A stretch of DNA of 64,000 nt from Clostridium sp. C105KSO13 (GCF_001517425.1 NZ_FBWL01000164.1:1-64000), one strand, 5' to 3'. Counted from the first letter of the stretch, positions 28,501-39,617 are shown. Made by a program: numbers and translations. The notes: generated from the letters alone by a model not told the origin.

Positions 28501-29257
28501 GCTGTACCATAGGCCTAAGGTCAGGCGGAATGACTGGAATTGCCGTCAGAATCATCCATTCCGGTTTGTTTCCGGATTCACGGAATGCTTCCACAACCTC
28601 CAGACGCTTTACAATTCTTGCACGTTTCTGTCCTGTGGCATTGGCAAGTCCTGCCTGCAGCTCTGCGTATTCCTTCTCCAGATCAATCGCCTGCAAAAGC
28701 TCCTGGATGGCCTCTGCACCCATTCCTACTCGGAAAGTACCATAGCCCCATTTTTCCTTCTCTTCCTGATATTCAGCTTCAGACAAAACCTGTTTATACT
28801 GCAGATTGGTCTCGCCTTTGTCCAGTACAATATAGGAAGCAAAATACAATACTCTCTCCAGTGTTCTCGGCGAAATATCCAGAATTAACCCCATACGGCT
28901 TGGAATGCCTTTAAAATACCAGATATGAGAAACCGGAGCTGCCAGGGCAATATGCCCCATGCGCTCACGGCGAACAGATGCTTTTGTGACTTCAACACCA
29001 CATCTGTCGCAGACTACCCCTTTATATCGAATCTTCTTATACTTTCCACAGTGGCATTCCCAGTCTTTGCTTGGCCCGAAAATCTTTTCACAAAAAAGTC
29101 CATCTTTCTCAGGTTTGAGTGTTCTATAATTAATGGTCTCAGGTTTTGTAACCTCTCCTCGGGACCATTCCAGAATTTTATCCGGTGAAGCCAGACCGAT
29201 TTTGATTGCATCAAAAGTTAATGGCTGAAATTGTTGTTCATTATTACTTGCTGGCAT
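25580..29257 (-). CDS. rpoC: DNA-directed RNA polymerase subunit beta'
   Basis: 1225 residues. The N-terminal zinc ribbon is [20 protein letters not shown] (about 69-88), the catalytic Mg loop NADFDGDQM is intact, bridge helix and trigger-loop motifs are present ([20 protein letters not shown]), and the second zinc site has [13 protein letters not shown]. The C-terminus is an acidic tail rich in Asp/Glu ([18 protein letters not shown]). The ATG has AGGAGG eight bases before it and lies 12 bases after rpoB. Confidence 0.98.
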   Translation of the reverse strand: MPASNNEQQFQPLTFDAIKIGLASPDKILEWSRGEVTKPETINYRTLKPEKDGLFCEKIFGPSKDWECHCGKYKKIRYKGVVCDRCGVEVTKASVRRERMGHIALAAPVSHIWYFKGIPSRMGLILDISPRTLERVLYFASYIVLDKGETNLQYKQVLSEAEYQEEKEKWGYGTFRVGMGAEAIQELLQAIDLEKEYAELQAGLANATGQKRARIVKRLEVVEAFRESGNKPEWMILTAIPVIPPDLRPMVQLDGGRFATSDLNDLYRRIINRNNRLKRLLELGAPDIIVRNEKRMLQEAVDALIDNGRRGRPVTGPGNRALKSLSDMLKGKSGRFRQNLLGKRVDYSGRSVIVVGPELKIYQCGLPKEMAIELFKPFVMKELVANGTAHNIKNAKKMVERLQPEVWDVLEEVIKEHPVMLNRAPTLHRLGIQAFEPILVEGKAIKLHPLVCTAYNADFDGDQMAVHVPLSVEAQAECRFLLLSPNNLLKPSDGGPVAVPSQDMVLGIYYLTQLRPGSKGEGMFFKNINEAILAYENGYITLHSMIKVRVSKTMPDGSEKTGVIDATLGRLLFNEIIPQDLGFVDREKEENALLLEIDFLVAKKQLKQILERVINTHGATQTAEVLDNVKAIGYKYSTKAAMTVSISDMTVPPEKPQMIEDAQNTVDKITKNYKRGLITEEERYKEVVETWKVTDDKLTEALLSGLDEYNNIFMMADSGARGSDKQIKQLAGMRGLMADTTGRTIELPIKSNFREGLDVLEYFMSAHGARKGLSDTALRTADSGYLTRRLVDVSQELIIHDSDCQEEGKEIPGMYVKAFMDGNEEIESLQERITGRFLGEDIKDKDGQVLVKANHMITPRRAELIMKKGVDEKGKTPEKVRIRTMLTCKCKNGVCSKCYGANMATGEAVQVGEAVGIIAAQSIGEPGTQLTMRTFHTGGVAGDDITQGLPRVEELFEARKPKGLAIITEFAGTATISDTKKKREIIVSNDETGESKAYLIPYGSRIKVQDGAHLEAGDELTEGSVNPHDILKIKGLRAAQDYMIQEVQRVYRLQGVEINDKHIEVIVRQMLKKVRVEERGDSEFLPGTMVDVLEFSEVNEQLEAEGKEPATGEQIMLGITKASLATDSFLSAASFQETTKVLTEAAIKGKVDHLVGLKENVIIGKHIPAGTGMKRYRDVKLNTELAEDDEIDFDEEVDLDETKPNEEQTEEQSVASTEELVSTEE

Positions 29258-29269
29258 ATATGACTCCTC

Positions 29270-32200
29270 CTATTCTTCGTCATCCATAAAATCATCAACG
29301 TCGGCTTCGTCATTCTCTTCCACGGAATCATCCTCTTCAGGCTCCACATTTTCAAGTTCTTCTCCAACAAATTCCTGTTCCGTGAAACCGTGATGTCCGT
29401 AGGATTCATTCTCATCACGATATCTTCGGTCTCCTTCGATAATAGAATGCAGATCTGTCTCGCCATAATCTGAGGCTTCCATAATCTCAACTTCTGTATT
29501 GTCATCACGCAGCACCCGTACATCCAGTGCCAGTGACTGAAGTTCTTTCAAAAGAACCTTAAAGGATTCTGGAATACCCGGTTCAGGAATATTCTCGCCT
29601 TTTATAATTGCTTCGTAAGTTTTCACACGTCCCACAACGTCGTCAGATTTTACAGTCAGTATCTCCTGTAAAGTATAGGATGCGCCATAGGCCTCCAGAG
29701 CCCAAACCTCCATCTCCCCGAAACGTTGTCCGCCGAACTGAGCTTTACCGCCCAGGGGCTGCTGTGTGACAAGTGAGTATGGGCCGGTAGAACGTGCATG
29801 AATCTTATCGTCTACCAGATGATGGAGCTTCAGATAGTGCATATGCCCGATTGTAACCGGACTGTCAAAAAGCTCTCCGGTACGACCGTCACGCAGACGT
29901 ACTTTCCCGTCACGTGAAAGCGGAACGCCTTTCCACAGCTTCCTGTTCTCTCTGTTGTCAGAGAGATACTTAAGGACTTCCGGAAGCAGGTCATCGCCAT
30001 GTCTCTTCTCAAATTCTTCCCACTCCAGATTGACATAATCATCTGCCAGATCTAGAGTATCCATAATATCAATCTCATTTGCCCCATCGAAAACCGGGGT
30101 AGAAATATTAAATCCAAGTGCCTTTGCAGCAAGACTTAAGTGAATTTCCAGTACCTGTCCGATATTCATACGGGAAGGCACACCCAATGGGTTCAGCACA
30201 ATATCCAGAGGGCGCCCGTTCGGAAGATAAGGCATATCCTCGACCGGGAGCACACGGGAAACAACACCCTTGTTGCCGTGACGTCCTGCCATCTTATCCC
30301 CCACTGAAATCTTTCTCTTCTGGGCAATATAGATGCGGACTGCCTGATTTACACCGGGAGAAAGTTCATCTCCGTTTTCCCTTGTAAATACCTTTGCATC
30401 AACAATTATACCATATTCTCCATGGGGCACTTTCAGGGAAGTATCCCTTACTTCACGTGCTTTTTCACCAAAAATTGCCCGCAGCAGTCTTTCTTCCGCT
30501 GTCAGCTCTGTCTCTCCCTTAGGAGTTACTTTTCCGACCAGGATATCTCCTGCACGAACCTCTGCACCAATGCGGATAATTCCTCTTTCATCCAGATCCT
30601 TGAGTGCATCATCACCGACACCCGGTATATCTCTTGTGATTTCTTCCGGTCCCAGCTTTGTATCACGGGCTTCTGCCTCATATTCTTCAATGTGAACAGA
30701 TGTATATACATCATCCTGTACCAGTCTTTCACTTAACAGAACTGCATCCTCGTAATTATAGCCTTCCCATGTCATAAAACCAATCAATGGGTTTTTGCCA
30801 AGCGCCATCTCGCCGTTGGAAGTAGACGGACCGTCTGCAATTACTTGTCCTTCCTCCACACGTTCGCCCTTATCGACAATTGGTCTTTGATTATAGCAGT
30901 TGCTCTGGTTACTTCTCAGGAACTTTGTTAACTTATAGGTTTTCTTTGTTCCGTCATCATGACGAATTGTAATGTCTGCAGATGTAGAACGTTCAACCAC
31001 GCCCGCTTTCTCCGATACCATGCATACGCCGGAGTCAACAGCCGATTTCACTTCCATACCTGTACCTACGGCCGGAGCCTCCGTAGTAAGCAGCGGCACT
31101 GCCTGGCGCTGCATGTTTGAACCCATCAGGGCACGGTTGGCATCGTCATTTTCCAGGAAAGGAATCAGGGCGGTTGCTACAGAGAAGACCATCTTAGGAG
31201 AAACGTCCATAAAATCAAACTTGTTTCTTTCATATTCCTGTGTCTCTTCGCGGTAACGGCCGGAAACATTCTTTCTGCGGAAATGTCCTTCATCATCCAG
31301 TGGCTCATTCGCCTGTGCCACATGATAATTATCTTCTTCATCTGCTGTCATGTAGACAACTTCTTCTGTAACAATAGGGTTCTCAGGGTCAGTCTTATCT
31401 ATCTTACGGTATGGTGCTTCTATAAAACCATACTCATTAATTCTCGCATAGCAGGCAAGAGAGTTGATCAGACCGATATTAGGACCTTCAGGGGTCTCAA
31501 TAGGACACATTCTTCCATAATGGGAATAATGAACGTCACGAACCTCAAATCCGGCACGATCTCTGGAAAGCCCACCCGGCCCCAATGCAGACAGACGTCT
31601 CTTGTGAGTCAGCTCACCCAATGGGTTATTCTGGTCCATGAACTGAGACAGCTGGGAAGAACCAAAGAATTCTTTCACTGCTGCCGTCACAGGCTTAATG
31701 TTAATCAAAGACTGGGGAGAAATCCCCTCCTGATCCTGTGTTGTCATTCTTTCACGGACAACCCTCTCCAACCTGGACAAACCGATTCTGTACTGGTTCT
31801 GGAGAAGTTCTCCTACCGCACGGATACGTCTGTTTCCCAAATGGTCAATATCATCGTCATTACCTATTCCATACTCAAGATGGATATTATAATTAATGGA
31901 CGCCAGAATATCTTCCTTTGTAATATGCTTAGGAATCAAGTCGTGGATATCTCTGTGCATCAAATGCTTCAGTTCTTCGATATCCCCGGCGCTCTCTTCC
32001 AGAAGACCCTCCAGTACCGGATAGTATACCTGTTCTGTAACCCCGACTTCCTTTGGATCAATATCAACAATCGCCTGTAAATCCACCATCATATTAGAAA
32101 GAATCTTAATATTACGGGATTCTTCTTCGCCTTCCACCCATACATAGGGTGACGCAGAGTTCTGAATATCATCTGCCAATTCTCTTGTGATTACTGTGCC

Positions 32201-33130
32201 TTTTTCTGCAATGACTTCACCTGTCAGAGGGCTGACAACATCCTCCGCCACTCTCTGTCCTCTGATGCGGTTCTTGAGTGCCAGCTTTTTGTTGAATTTA
32301 TAGCGTCCAACCTTTGCCAGATCGTATCGTCTTGGGTCAAAAAACATGCTTGTAATCAAGCTTTCCGCGCTGTCTACAGCAAGAGGCTCACCAGGTCTTA
32401 TCTTCTTATAAAGCTCCAGCAAACCTTCATGATAGCTTTCGGCTGTATCTTTGCCAAAGCTTGCAAGGATTTTCGGTTCTTCACCAAATAAATCAATGAT
32501 TTCTGCATTGGTTCCGATTCCCAGTGCACGGATTAACACGGTAATCGGCACCTTCCTCGTTCTATCTACACGTACATAAAAAACGTCATTGGAGTCTGTC
32601 TCATACTCCAGCCATGCACCACGGTTCGGGATGACTGTTGCTGAATAAAGTTCTTTTCCGAGTTTGTCATGAGTAATTCCATAATAAATCCCCGGCGAGC
32701 GGACCAGCTGACTTACAATAACACGCTCGGCACCGTTGATCACGAAGGTACCGGTCTTCGTCATAAGCGGAAGGTCACCCATAAATATTTCATGTTCGTT
32801 TATCTCATCATTGTCTTTGTTGTAAAGTCTGACCCTTACCTTCAAAGGCGCTGCGTATGTTGCATCACGCTCCTTGCACTCTTCGATTGTGTACTTCATA
32901 TCACTCTCGCAGAGTGTAAAATCGACGAATTCCAGACTTAAATGACCGCTGAAGTCGGAGATTGGGGAAATATCGTCAAATACCTCTTTTAGTCCTTCAT
33001 CCAGAAACCACTGGTACGAGTCTTTCTGGACTTCAATAAGATTCGGCATCTCTAATACTTCTTTTTGTCTGGAATAGCTCATGCGTAAGCTTTTTCCGTT
33101 TGTGATGGGACGAATTCTGTTTTTCTCCAT
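29270..33130 (-). CDS. rpoB: DNA-directed RNA polymerase subunit beta
   Basis: 1286 residues from the ATG at 33130 ([20 protein letters not shown]), with GAGGAG upstream; the earlier ATG at 33148 runs into that site. The rifampicin pocket reads [20 protein letters not shown] then [11 protein letters not shown], the susceptible-type sequence at the positions usually mutated. The long acidic C-terminus ([20 protein letters not shown]) mirrors that of rpoC. It is separated from rplL by an unusual four-gene metabolic insert, and appears to have its own promoter. Confidence 0.98.
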   Translation of the reverse strand: MEKNRIRPITNGKSLRMSYSRQKEVLEMPNLIEVQKDSYQWFLDEGLKEVFDDISPISDFSGHLSLEFVDFTLCESDMKYTIEECKERDATYAAPLKVRVRLYNKDNDEINEHEIFMGDLPLMTKTGTFVINGAERVIVSQLVRSPGIYYGITHDKLGKELYSATVIPNRGAWLEYETDSNDVFYVRVDRTRKVPITVLIRALGIGTNAEIIDLFGEEPKILASFGKDTAESYHEGLLELYKKIRPGEPLAVDSAESLITSMFFDPRRYDLAKVGRYKFNKKLALKNRIRGQRVAEDVVSPLTGEVIAEKGTVITRELADDIQNSASPYVWVEGEEESRNIKILSNMMVDLQAIVDIDPKEVGVTEQVYYPVLEGLLEESAGDIEELKHLMHRDIHDLIPKHITKEDILASINYNIHLEYGIGNDDDIDHLGNRRIRAVGELLQNQYRIGLSRLERVVRERMTTQDQEGISPQSLINIKPVTAAVKEFFGSSQLSQFMDQNNPLGELTHKRRLSALGPGGLSRDRAGFEVRDVHYSHYGRMCPIETPEGPNIGLINSLACYARINEYGFIEAPYRKIDKTDPENPIVTEEVVYMTADEEDNYHVAQANEPLDDEGHFRRKNVSGRYREETQEYERNKFDFMDVSPKMVFSVATALIPFLENDDANRALMGSNMQRQAVPLLTTEAPAVGTGMEVKSAVDSGVCMVSEKAGVVERSTSADITIRHDDGTKKTYKLTKFLRSNQSNCYNQRPIVDKGERVEEGQVIADGPSTSNGEMALGKNPLIGFMTWEGYNYEDAVLLSERLVQDDVYTSVHIEEYEAEARDTKLGPEEITRDIPGVGDDALKDLDERGIIRIGAEVRAGDILVGKVTPKGETELTAEERLLRAIFGEKAREVRDTSLKVPHGEYGIIVDAKVFTRENGDELSPGVNQAVRIYIAQKRKISVGDKMAGRHGNKGVVSRVLPVEDMPYLPNGRPLDIVLNPLGVPSRMNIGQVLEIHLSLAAKALGFNISTPVFDGANEIDIMDTLDLADDYVNLEWEEFEKRHGDDLLPEVLKYLSDNRENRKLWKGVPLSRDGKVRLRDGRTGELFDSPVTIGHMHYLKLHHLVDDKIHARSTGPYSLVTQQPLGGKAQFGGQRFGEMEVWALEAYGASYTLQEILTVKSDDVVGRVKTYEAIIKGENIPEPGIPESFKVLLKELQSLALDVRVLRDDNTEVEIMEASDYGETDLHSIIEGDRRYRDENESYGHHGFTEQEFVGEELENVEPEEDDSVEENDEADVDDFMDDEE

Positions 33131-33192
33131 TGACGTTTCACTCCTCATATATTTTTTTGCGGGCTTACGAGTCGCCCTTCAATAGTTCCATT

Positions 33193-33201
33193 AATATAGC
33201 A
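33193..33201 (-). promoter_or_regulatory. Candidate extended -10 promoter for rpoB-rpoC
   Basis: TGCTATATT on the minus strand (TATATT at 33198-33193), about 60 bases before rpoB and just after the inverted repeat. No good -35 is evident. Confidence 0.4.
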
Positions 33202-33206
33202 AAATA

Positions 33207-33296
33207 AGGAAAGAGCCATGTGACAGTAAACTGTTACTACAATGGCATACCTTTCCACAATAGCGCATTTTCTACTATATCACATAGCTCTTTCCT
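33207..33296 (-). repeat. 17-bp inverted repeat with 56-base loop between the M20 peptidase gene and rpoB
   Basis: Arms at 33207-33223 and 33280-33296 match in 16 of 17 positions (AGGAAAGAGCYATGTGA). The right arm begins at the peptidase stop codon. In the minus-strand transcript the second arm is followed by TATTTT, so it may serve as a terminator or as a barrier to read-through into rpoB. Confidence 0.7.
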
Positions 33297-34446
33297 CTGT
33301 CAACATATTTTTCACTAATGTGCGAAAAACCTCTTGACATCTTTCAATTTCTGTGGTAAGAACAAACTCATTTGGCTTGTGAGCCTGCTTTAAGCTTCCC
33401 GGTCCGCAGGACACACACTCTTTGTTCTTCAGCTTTCCGGCAATCACTGCCGTGTCAGTATAGCCCGGAAAAGCACTGACCTCAGGCATTTTCCCTGTAA
33501 CTTCCTCAAAAGCCTTTTTAAGTCCTGCCAGTAATACCGACTCGGGATGAGCTTCCACCCACGGCCGATTACCGGTGATCCTGTAGCTGCCCTTTACTCC
33601 CGGCACCTGTTTTTGACCTTCTTCTATCGCCGCATTCAGAATCTCTTCAGCCTGTTTCGTGTCCATGGGCGGTACCAGCCTCATGTCAATTGTCGCTTGA
33701 CAGCTATCCGGCACTACGTAGGGGCTGTACCCTCCTTCCATCTGTCCGAAGGTAACCGTTGAGCGCCCCAGTTCAGGATGCACAGGGCATTGGGCGATTT
33801 TCCTTCTTATATAAGTAATCATTGCCGCCATTCCCGCTATGGCATCCGCACCTTTTTCCGGCATACTGGCATGGGCGGTAATCCCCTGTACATTCAGCTC
33901 GAACCAAGTGCGTCCTTTATGCGACATCTGTAGCTGCCCATCTGTGGGTTCCGTGTCCATGATCCAGTCATTGTCCGTCACCCATCCGTCTTCAATGACC
34001 TTCTCCGCACCCTGCATGTCACCCTCCTCATCCACGGTTCCAATAAACACAAGGGAATGTTTCAAATTAAGGTCACCCCTCTTTATCTGATCCGCAGTTT
34101 CAGCAAATACACTGAGGGCACCTGCAAGTCCTGATTTCATGTCACAGGCCCCTCGGCCCATAAGTCTGCCATCTTCCAGGATTCCTTCAAAGGCTTTTAT
34201 ATCCCAGCCGTTTCCTTTTACAACAGTATCCATATGGCAGATGAATACAAGCGCCGGATGCTTCGCCTCACCCTCCAGAACTGCCCGTACATTAAACCGC
34301 CCCGGATACACAGCAGATTTCTCAGTTTTCACGCCGGCCCTTTCAAGATACTGACAGATAAAATCTCCCATCTGCCCCTCAAAGGTTCCCGGGTTTGTAC
34401 TTTCTATCCTGACCAGCTGAGCAGCCAGATCGACTGCATCCCGCAT
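33280..34446 (-). CDS. M20 family metallopeptidase (ArgE/DapE/ACY1 type)
   Basis: 388 residues. Metal ligands: H in FICHMDTV, D in GRGACDMKSG, catalytic and ligand glutamates in GTVDEEGDM, D in WIMDTEPTDG, and the late H in GSLKQAHKPNE. A dimerisation domain lies between (HKGRTWFELNVQGITAHAS). The family removes acyl or amino groups from acetylornithine, succinyl-diaminopimelate or similar; no neighbour points to arginine or lysine synthesis, so the substrate is open. Last gene of the block inserted between rplL and rpoB. Confidence 0.88.
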   Translation of the reverse strand: MRDAVDLAAQLVRIESTNPGTFEGQMGDFICQYLERAGVKTEKSAVYPGRFNVRAVLEGEAKHPALVFICHMDTVVKGNGWDIKAFEGILEDGRLMGRGACDMKSGLAGALSVFAETADQIKRGDLNLKHSLVFIGTVDEEGDMQGAEKVIEDGWVTDNDWIMDTEPTDGQLQMSHKGRTWFELNVQGITAHASMPEKGADAIAGMAAMITYIRRKIAQCPVHPELGRSTVTFGQMEGGYSPYVVPDSCQATIDMRLVPPMDTKQAEEILNAAIEEGQKQVPGVKGSYRITGNRPWVEAHPESVLLAGLKKAFEEVTGKMPEVSAFPGYTDTAVIAGKLKNKECVSCGPGSLKQAHKPNEFVLTTEIERCQEVFRTLVKNMLTEERAM

Positions 34447-34465
34447 GTTGCACCTCCTCTTACTG

Positions 34466-34502
34466 CAAAGGGGTCAGTCCCTTTTGCAGTCCGTTTTCTG
34501 AA
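34466..34502. repeat. REP-like hairpin repeat, copy 1 (after araD)
   Basis: AAAGGGGTCAGTCCCTTT, followed by TGCAGTCCGTTTTCTGAA, with a self-complementary first half. About 36 bases match copy 2 at 35217-35252 with three differences. Confidence 0.75.
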
Positions 34503-34514
34503 TATTCTCAATAT

Positions 34515-35201
34515 TTATTGCCCATAATAGGCGTCCGCCCCATGTTTCCTGTAGTAGTGCTTATCCTGCAGTTCCTGTGGAGCCGGCTGAACCTGCTGGT
34601 TTATCCACTCGCATCTGGCCGCCATTTTCGCCACTTCTTCCAGAACCACTGCATTGTGCACTGCATTGTGTGCATCCGTTCCCCAGGTAAAAGGCCCGTG
34701 GTTCTTACAGAGCACTGCCGGCATGGAAACGTAGTCTTTATCTTTGAAGCAGTCTACAATCAATACACCTGTATTTTTCTCGTATGCTTCATTGATTTCT
34801 TCTTTTGTCAGATTCCTGACACACGGAATCTCTCCGTACATATAATCAGCGTGTGTAGTTCCATAGCACGGAATTCCTCTTCCTGCCTGAGCCCAGCTCG
34901 TTGCCCACTCAGAATGAGTATGTACGATTCCTCCTATATCAGGGAATGCTTTATACAGCTCCAGGTGCGTGGGAGTATCAGAGGATGGATTATAATTTCC
35001 TTCCACCTTATTCCCCTCCAGATCCATAACTACCATATCCCCCGGCGTGAGCTTATCATACTCTACGCCGCTGGGCTTGATTACAAAAAGTTCCGCTTCT
35101 CTGTCAATACCGCTGACATTCCCCCATGTAAATGTGACCAGTCCATGTTTGGGCAGCAGCATATTCGCTTCAAATACTTCCTTCTTTAACTGTTCCAGCA
35201 T
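34515..35201 (-). CDS. araD: L-ribulose-5-phosphate 4-epimerase
   Basis: 228 residues. Class II aldolase-type fold. Zinc ligands are the two histidines in [18 protein letters not shown] and a later His in the [12 protein letters not shown] loop ([20 protein letters not shown]); FTWGNVSG and IKPSGV bind phosphate. It interconverts L-ribulose-5-P and D-xylulose-5-P. Directly after a ribulokinase-like gene in the same direction, the two would form part of an arabinose path; no arabinose isomerase is in the window. A short hairpin repeat flanks it on each side. Confidence 0.93.
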   Translation of the reverse strand: MLEQLKKEVFEANMLLPKHGLVTFTWGNVSGIDREAELFVIKPSGVEYDKLTPGDMVVMDLEGNKVEGNYNPSSDTPTHLELYKAFPDIGGIVHTHSEWATSWAQAGRGIPCYGTTHADYMYGEIPCVRNLTKEEINEAYEKNTGVLIVDCFKDKDYVSMPAVLCKNHGPFTWGTDAHNAVHNAVVLEEVAKMAARCEWINQQVQPAPQELQDKHYYRKHGADAYYGQ

Positions 35202-35216
35202 ATTTTTCTCCTTTTT

Positions 35217-35252
35217 AAAGGGGGCAGACCCCTTTGCAGTCCGTTTTCTGAA
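35217..35252. repeat. REP-like hairpin repeat, copy 2 (before araD)
   Basis: AAAGGGGGCAGACCCCTTT then TGCAGTCCGTTTTCTGAA. It sits between the kinase and araD, ending at the ribosome site of araD. Direct repeat of copy 1, about 750 bases away. Confidence 0.75.
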
Positions 35253-35267
35253 CCATTATCTCACTTT

Positions 35268-36872
35268 TTAATGCAGATTTTCCACCGCGCAGCGCTCAAT
35301 TGCCATACCTTCTTTAAACCGGGTAATAAATGTCTCGAAGCCTTCCACATCTTTTGTATCCGGCTCTATGGAGCTTCCCTCATTTCCGCCAAATACCTTT
35401 TCAGACAGATAGTGTGCCAGCGTCTCTCCTTCTTCCTTTTGTGCCATGTAGGCTGCAAGCAGGGCGATTCCCCATGCGCCTCCTTCTCCGGCAGTCTCCA
35501 TAACAGATACGGGAGCATTCATCGCAGCGGCCATAAGCCTCTGGCCCACACCTTTGGTCTTAAACAGGCCGCCGTGTCCAAGTATTTTATCGATCTGAAT
35601 ATGTTCATCCTTTGTCAGTATATCCATACCAACCTTCAGTGCGCCCAACGCGCCAAACAGATGCGCTCTCATAAAATTGGCAAGATTGAGTTTACTGTCG
35701 GGAGTACGGACAAACAGCGGGCGACCCTCGTCCAAATGCAGCATATTTTCACCGGAATAATAGCCGTAAGACAAAAGCCCTCCGCACTCGGCATCTCCCT
35801 CCAATGCCTTGTTATATAATACAGAGAACAGCTGATTCATATCCACCTTCATACCAAATGTCTCGACAAATTCTTTGAACAGTCCCACCCAGGCATTTAG
35901 GTCTGATGTGCAGTTGTTGGCATGGGCCATGGCAACCAATTCACCAGAAGGGGTTGTCACCAAATCAATCTCTGTATAAACTTTTGAGAGTTCTTTCTCT
36001 AGCACAATCATGGCAAATATTGAAGTGCCTGCGGATACATTTCCTGTCCTGACTGCCACACTGTTGGTAGCTGCCATTCCGGTTCCCGCATCTCCTTCAG
36101 GAGGGCAGACAGGGATTCCTGCTTCCAGGTCCCCTGAAGGGTCCAGCAGTCTTGCGCCTTCCTCCGTAAGACAGCCGGCATCTTCTCCTGCGGTCAGTAC
36201 TGTAGGAAGCAGGTCTTTAATCTTCCATGAATATCCTTTCTCCGAGACAAGCTCGTCGAACAGCTTCAGCATTCTCCCATTGAAGTCTTTCTTTTCAGTG
36301 TCAATAGGAAACATTCCCGATGCATCGCCAATGCCCAGGACCTTCCGGCCTGTCAGCTGCCAGTGGACATATCCCGATAATGTAGTCAGAAAATCCACGT
36401 CTCCAACATGTTCTTCCCCATTCAAAATCGCCTGGTACAGATGAGCGATACTCCATCTCTGAGGCACATTATATTGAAATAATTCTGTCAGTACTCCTGC
36501 CGCTTCCCCTGTAATTGTATTTCTCCATGTGCGGAAAGGTACAAGCAGTCTCTCCGTCTTGTCAAATACCAGATATCCATGCATCATTGCGCTGAATCCG
36601 ATAGCCTTCGGTCTCTTGAGAGAAACGCCATATTTTTCTTTTACATCATCCGCCATATTGTGGTAGCTGTTCTGAAGCCCTTCGCGGACATCCTCCAGAT
36701 TATATGTCCAAATGCCGTTGTCATAGCTGTTCTCCCATTCATGGCTGCCTGATGCTATGGGAGCAAAGTCCGCGCCTATCAATACAGACTTAATCCGTGT
36801 CGATCCCAATTCAATACCAAGTGTTGTACGTCCTTCTACAATATCATTCTTTATGCTGCTTAGACTGCTCAT
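35268..36872 (-). CDS. araB: FGGY-family carbohydrate kinase, probable ribulokinase
   Basis: 534 residues from the ATG at 36872 ([20 protein letters not shown]), preceded by GGAGGGAAAAG; the upstream GTG overlaps that site. The N-terminal ATP/sugar domain has [15 protein letters not shown], and the C-terminal FGGY domain has [20 protein letters not shown]. Kinase size and partnership with araD favour L-ribulose as substrate; xylulose is the alternative. It follows pyk by 45 bases with no terminator, so the two are probably co-transcribed. Confidence 0.8.
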   Translation of the reverse strand: MSSLSSIKNDIVEGRTTLGIELGSTRIKSVLIGADFAPIASGSHEWENSYDNGIWTYNLEDVREGLQNSYHNMADDVKEKYGVSLKRPKAIGFSAMMHGYLVFDKTERLLVPFRTWRNTITGEAAGVLTELFQYNVPQRWSIAHLYQAILNGEEHVGDVDFLTTLSGYVHWQLTGRKVLGIGDASGMFPIDTEKKDFNGRMLKLFDELVSEKGYSWKIKDLLPTVLTAGEDAGCLTEEGARLLDPSGDLEAGIPVCPPEGDAGTGMAATNSVAVRTGNVSAGTSIFAMIVLEKELSKVYTEIDLVTTPSGELVAMAHANNCTSDLNAWVGLFKEFVETFGMKVDMNQLFSVLYNKALEGDAECGGLLSYGYYSGENMLHLDEGRPLFVRTPDSKLNLANFMRAHLFGALGALKVGMDILTKDEHIQIDKILGHGGLFKTKGVGQRLMAAAMNAPVSVMETAGEGGAWGIALLAAYMAQKEEGETLAHYLSEKVFGGNEGSSIEPDTKDVEGFETFITRFKEGMAIERCAVENLH

Positions 36873-36917
36873 CTCTTTTCCCTCCACTTTAAATGTTTAG
36901 TATTCGAACTGCTTTTA

Positions 36918-38342
36918 CTAATAGGTTCCCACTACTGTAGATTTTAACAAATTTGTATTGCCGGACTTGCCAAGAGGCACCCCGGCGGTCAGAACTACCA
37001 CCTCGCCATTTTGTACATATCCCATTTTCTCTGCTGCTTCTGTGGCATGCAAAAATAAAATTTCCATACTGTACTCTTCCCTGATCATCACAGGCTGTAC
37101 TCCCCATGACATATTCATCTGGCGGTAAGTATGCTCATCCGGTGTGCATCCTACAATCATACAGGCCGGACGGTATCTGGAAATCATGCGGGCCGTGCGC
37201 CCGGACTTACTCACTGTAATGATTGCCCGTGCTCCCAAATCCCGGGCAGTCATGCAGGTGGCATGGGATATAGCCGTTGTCATATCTGTGCGGCTCTCTC
37301 CACATCGCTGGTTGAAAATTTCATCATAGTCAATATCACTCTCTGTCCTCACTGCGATTCTCACCATAGTCTTTAAAGCTTCCACCGGGTATTTACCCGC
37401 TGCAGTCTCTCCCGACAGCATAATTCCGCTGGTCCCCTGATAAATAGCATTGGACACATCGGTAGTCTCGGCTCTCGTAGGCCGCGGGTTCTTAATCATG
37501 GAATCCAGCATCTGCGTGGCAGTAATAACCTGTTTGCCAGCATCATAAACCTTGTGAATAATATCTTTTTGAATAATGGGCACTTCTTCCAGTGGTATCT
37601 CTACCCCCATATCCCCTCGGGCTATCATAATTCCATCGGCTGCTTCAATAATACTGTCAATATTGTCCACACCCTGCTGATTCTCAATCTTTGCAATAAT
37701 ATTAATACCCGAGCCGCCATTCTCATTCAGAATCTTTCTGATTGCGTTTACATCCTCCGCACATCGTGTAAATGAAGCCCCAATAAAATCAAAATCCTCC
37801 TGGATTCCAAACAGGATATCCTCTTTATCTTTCTGACTGATAAACGGTATATTTACTTCCACCCCCGGGAGATTTATCCCTTTATGGTCAGATATCTCTC
37901 CTCCGTTCGTAACACGGCAGTGTACATTGCCATTCTCTATTTCTTCCACCTGCAGGCCCACAAGTCCGTCATCAATTAAAATCGTATCCCCGGGCTTTAC
38001 ATCTTTGTACAGCTCTTTATAAGTAACAGATACCATGTCTTTCGTCCCCTCCACATCTTCGGGTGTCAAAAGAAATGCCTGTCCTTCCGCAAGCTGCACA
38101 GGACCAACTTTAAAAGTAGCAATCCGTATCTCGGGTCCTTTCGTATCAAGCAAGGCCCCTATCGGCTTGTCCAGACGCTGCCGTATTTCTTTCAGGCTAT
38201 CCAAACGCTTTTTTTGTTCCTCATATAAGCCATGTGAAAAGTTGAATCTGGCTATATCCATACCTTCCGTAACCAGTTTTTCTAACACACCGTCCTTATC
38301 CGTAGACGGGCCAAGAGTACAAATAATTTTTGTTTTTCGCAT
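36918..38342 (-). CDS. pyk: Pyruvate kinase
   Basis: 474 residues, the size without the extra C-terminal PEP-utiliser domain of Bacillus-type enzymes. Motifs: TKIICTLGPSTDKDG, ARFNFSHG, LLDTKGPEIRI, the catalytic Lys region IIAKIENQQGVDN, and MIARGDMGVEIPLEEVP. It makes pyruvate and ATP from PEP. It is the first gene after a perfect promoter, in the block between rplL and rpoB; its placement among ribosomal and RNA polymerase genes is unusual. Confidence 0.96.
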   Translation of the reverse strand: MRKTKIICTLGPSTDKDGVLEKLVTEGMDIARFNFSHGLYEEQKKRLDSLKEIRQRLDKPIGALLDTKGPEIRIATFKVGPVQLAEGQAFLLTPEDVEGTKDMVSVTYKELYKDVKPGDTILIDDGLVGLQVEEIENGNVHCRVTNGGEISDHKGINLPGVEVNIPFISQKDKEDILFGIQEDFDFIGASFTRCAEDVNAIRKILNENGGSGINIIAKIENQQGVDNIDSIIEAADGIMIARGDMGVEIPLEEVPIIQKDIIHKVYDAGKQVITATQMLDSMIKNPRPTRAETTDVSNAIYQGTSGIMLSGETAAGKYPVEALKTMVRIAVRTESDIDYDEIFNQRCGESRTDMTTAISHATCMTARDLGARAIITVSKSGRTARMISRYRPACMIVGCTPDEHTYRQMNMSWGVQPVMIREEYSMEILFLHATEAAEKMGYVQNGEVVVLTAGVPLGKSGNTNLLKSTVVGTY

Positions 38343-38372
38343 ACCATGTCATCCTTCCATTCAGATATGTAA

Positions 38373-38401
38373 ATTATAGGGCCCAAAGCTCAGATTGTCA
38401 A
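38373..38401 (-). promoter_or_regulatory. Perfect consensus sigma-A promoter of pyk
   Basis: TTGACA (38401-38396), 17 bases, TATAAT (38378-38373) on the minus strand, 31 bases before the pyk start. It makes the pyk-araB-araD-M20 block transcriptionally independent of rplJ-rplL. Confidence 0.9.
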
Positions 38402-38453
38402 TCCTTCCCGGCATACGGCAAGTGAATCAACAGTTCTCCCTTCATCTCGATTG

Positions 38454-38503
38454 AAAAAAGGACCGCTGCTTCATAACTACTCCAGTTATCACGCAACAGT
38501 CCT
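38454..38503 (-). terminator. Terminator after rplL
   Basis: AGGACTGTTGC (38503 downward) pairs with GCAGCGGTCCT, with an inner GATAACT/AGTTAT stem, then TTTTTT. It ends the rplJ-rplL transcript before the pyk promoter. Confidence 0.88.
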
Positions 38504-38532
38504 AATATAATTTCTTATGAAAGAGCCCTTAA

Positions 38533-38907
38533 TTATTTCAGATTTACTTCTGCTCCCTGTTCCTCAAGTTTAGCTTTGATTTCTTCAGCTTCTGCCTTAG
38601 ATGCGCCTTCTTTAACCAGCTTAGGAGCTCCGTCAACTAAATCTTTAGCTTCTTTTAATCCGAGTCCTGTAATCTCACGGACAGCTTTGATTACTTTAAC
38701 CTTAGAAGAGCCTGCAGCTACTAACTCTACATCAAACTCATCCTTCTCTTCTGCTGCGGCAGCACCTTCTCCTGCTGCTGCAACTACAACGCCTGCTGCT
38801 GCGGATACACCAAATTCTTCTTCACAAGCTTTTACTAAATCATTTAACTCTAATACTGATAACTCTTTGATTGCTTCAATCATCTCAGCTGTTGTCAACT
38901 TAGCCAT
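38533..38907 (-). CDS. rplL: 50S ribosomal protein L7/L12
   Basis: 124 residues from the ATG at 38907 ([20 protein letters not shown]), after GGAGGATAAAAAA. The N-terminal dimerisation helix is followed by an Ala/Gly-rich hinge ([20 protein letters not shown]) and the C-terminal factor-binding domain ([20 protein letters not shown]). Stalk protein; paired with rplJ. Confidence 0.97.
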   Translation of the reverse strand: MAKLTTAEMIEAIKELSVLELNDLVKACEEEFGVSAAAGVVVAAAGEGAAAAEEKDEFDVELVAAGSSKVKVIKAVREITGLGLKEAKDLVDGAPKLVKEGASKAEAEEIKAKLEEQGAEVNLK

Positions 38908-39008
38908 TTTTTTATCCTCCATTTTAAATTATTTCAGGATTAAATAAATCCTTTTGTTTAGTTTCTTTTTTGAATCAACCAGACTTTGCCGGGATCCTTT
39001 TTTCCGGA

Positions 39009-39578
39009 TTATTCAGCCGGTGTCTCTGCTGTTTCGGCAGGAGCCCCTTCGGCTGCCGGAGTATCTTCTGCAGAAGCAGTCTGGGCGTCTGCTTCACCGT
39101 CCTGTTCAGCAATCTGCTTGATGACACGAGCAAAATTGGTTATTGGTGACTGAATACTTCCAAGGAATTTGGAAAGTAATTCTTCTCTGGAAGGAATCTT
39201 GGAAAGCTCTGTTAAACCTGCGATGTCATAAACATTTCCTTCAACCACGCCGCCCTTTAACTCAAGTGCTGCTGCATCTTTTGCAAATTTACAGAGAATT
39301 CTTGCGGGTGCTGTTGCGTCATCTTTGGAAACAGCCATAGCACTTGGCCCCTCCAGGTACTCCTGAAGTCCTTCGAACTCAGTTCCTTCAAAAGCTCTCT
39401 TCATCATGGTGTTCTTATATACTTTATAAGTTACACCTGCTTCTCTGAGCTGTTTACGAAGTTCTGTGTCCTGAGACACCGTCAATCCACGATGATCAAC
39501 GAGAACGACTGACTGGGCATCTTTGATCTCTTCTGAAATTGCATTTACAACTGGTTGTTTTAATTCAACTTTTGCCAC
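39009..39578 (-). CDS. rplJ: 50S ribosomal protein L10
   Basis: 189 residues using the GTG at 39578 (reads M-AKVELKQPVVNAIS), 11 bases after AAGGAGG. The longer open frame reaching 39665 would run through the leader RNA and attenuator, so it is not coding. The conserved core VVLVDHRGLTVSQDTELRKQ is present, and an Ala/Glu-rich tail (EDTPAAEGAPAETAETPAE) extends the C-terminus beyond the usual length, giving a protein a little longer than the typical 165-170. Confidence 0.95.
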   Translation of the reverse strand: MAKVELKQPVVNAISEEIKDAQSVVLVDHRGLTVSQDTELRKQLREAGVTYKVYKNTMMKRAFEGTEFEGLQEYLEGPSAMAVSKDDATAPARILCKFAKDAAALELKGGVVEGNVYDIAGLTELSKIPSREELLSKFLGSIQSPITNFARVIKQIAEQDGEADAQTASAEDTPAAEGAPAETAETPAE

Positions 39579-39617
39579 GTTCTGGTACACCTCCTTATAA
39601 ATTTTGCGTGTACTGCC

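Noticed and set aside
31283..32080. Long plus-strand open frame (265 codons) opposite rpoB
   Set aside because: It lies wholly inside the highly conserved rpoB gene, has no family match, and its composition is that of an antisense shadow.
34518..35189. Plus-strand frame of 223 codons opposite araD
   Set aside because: Antisense shadow of araD, with no ribosome site and no recognisable domain.
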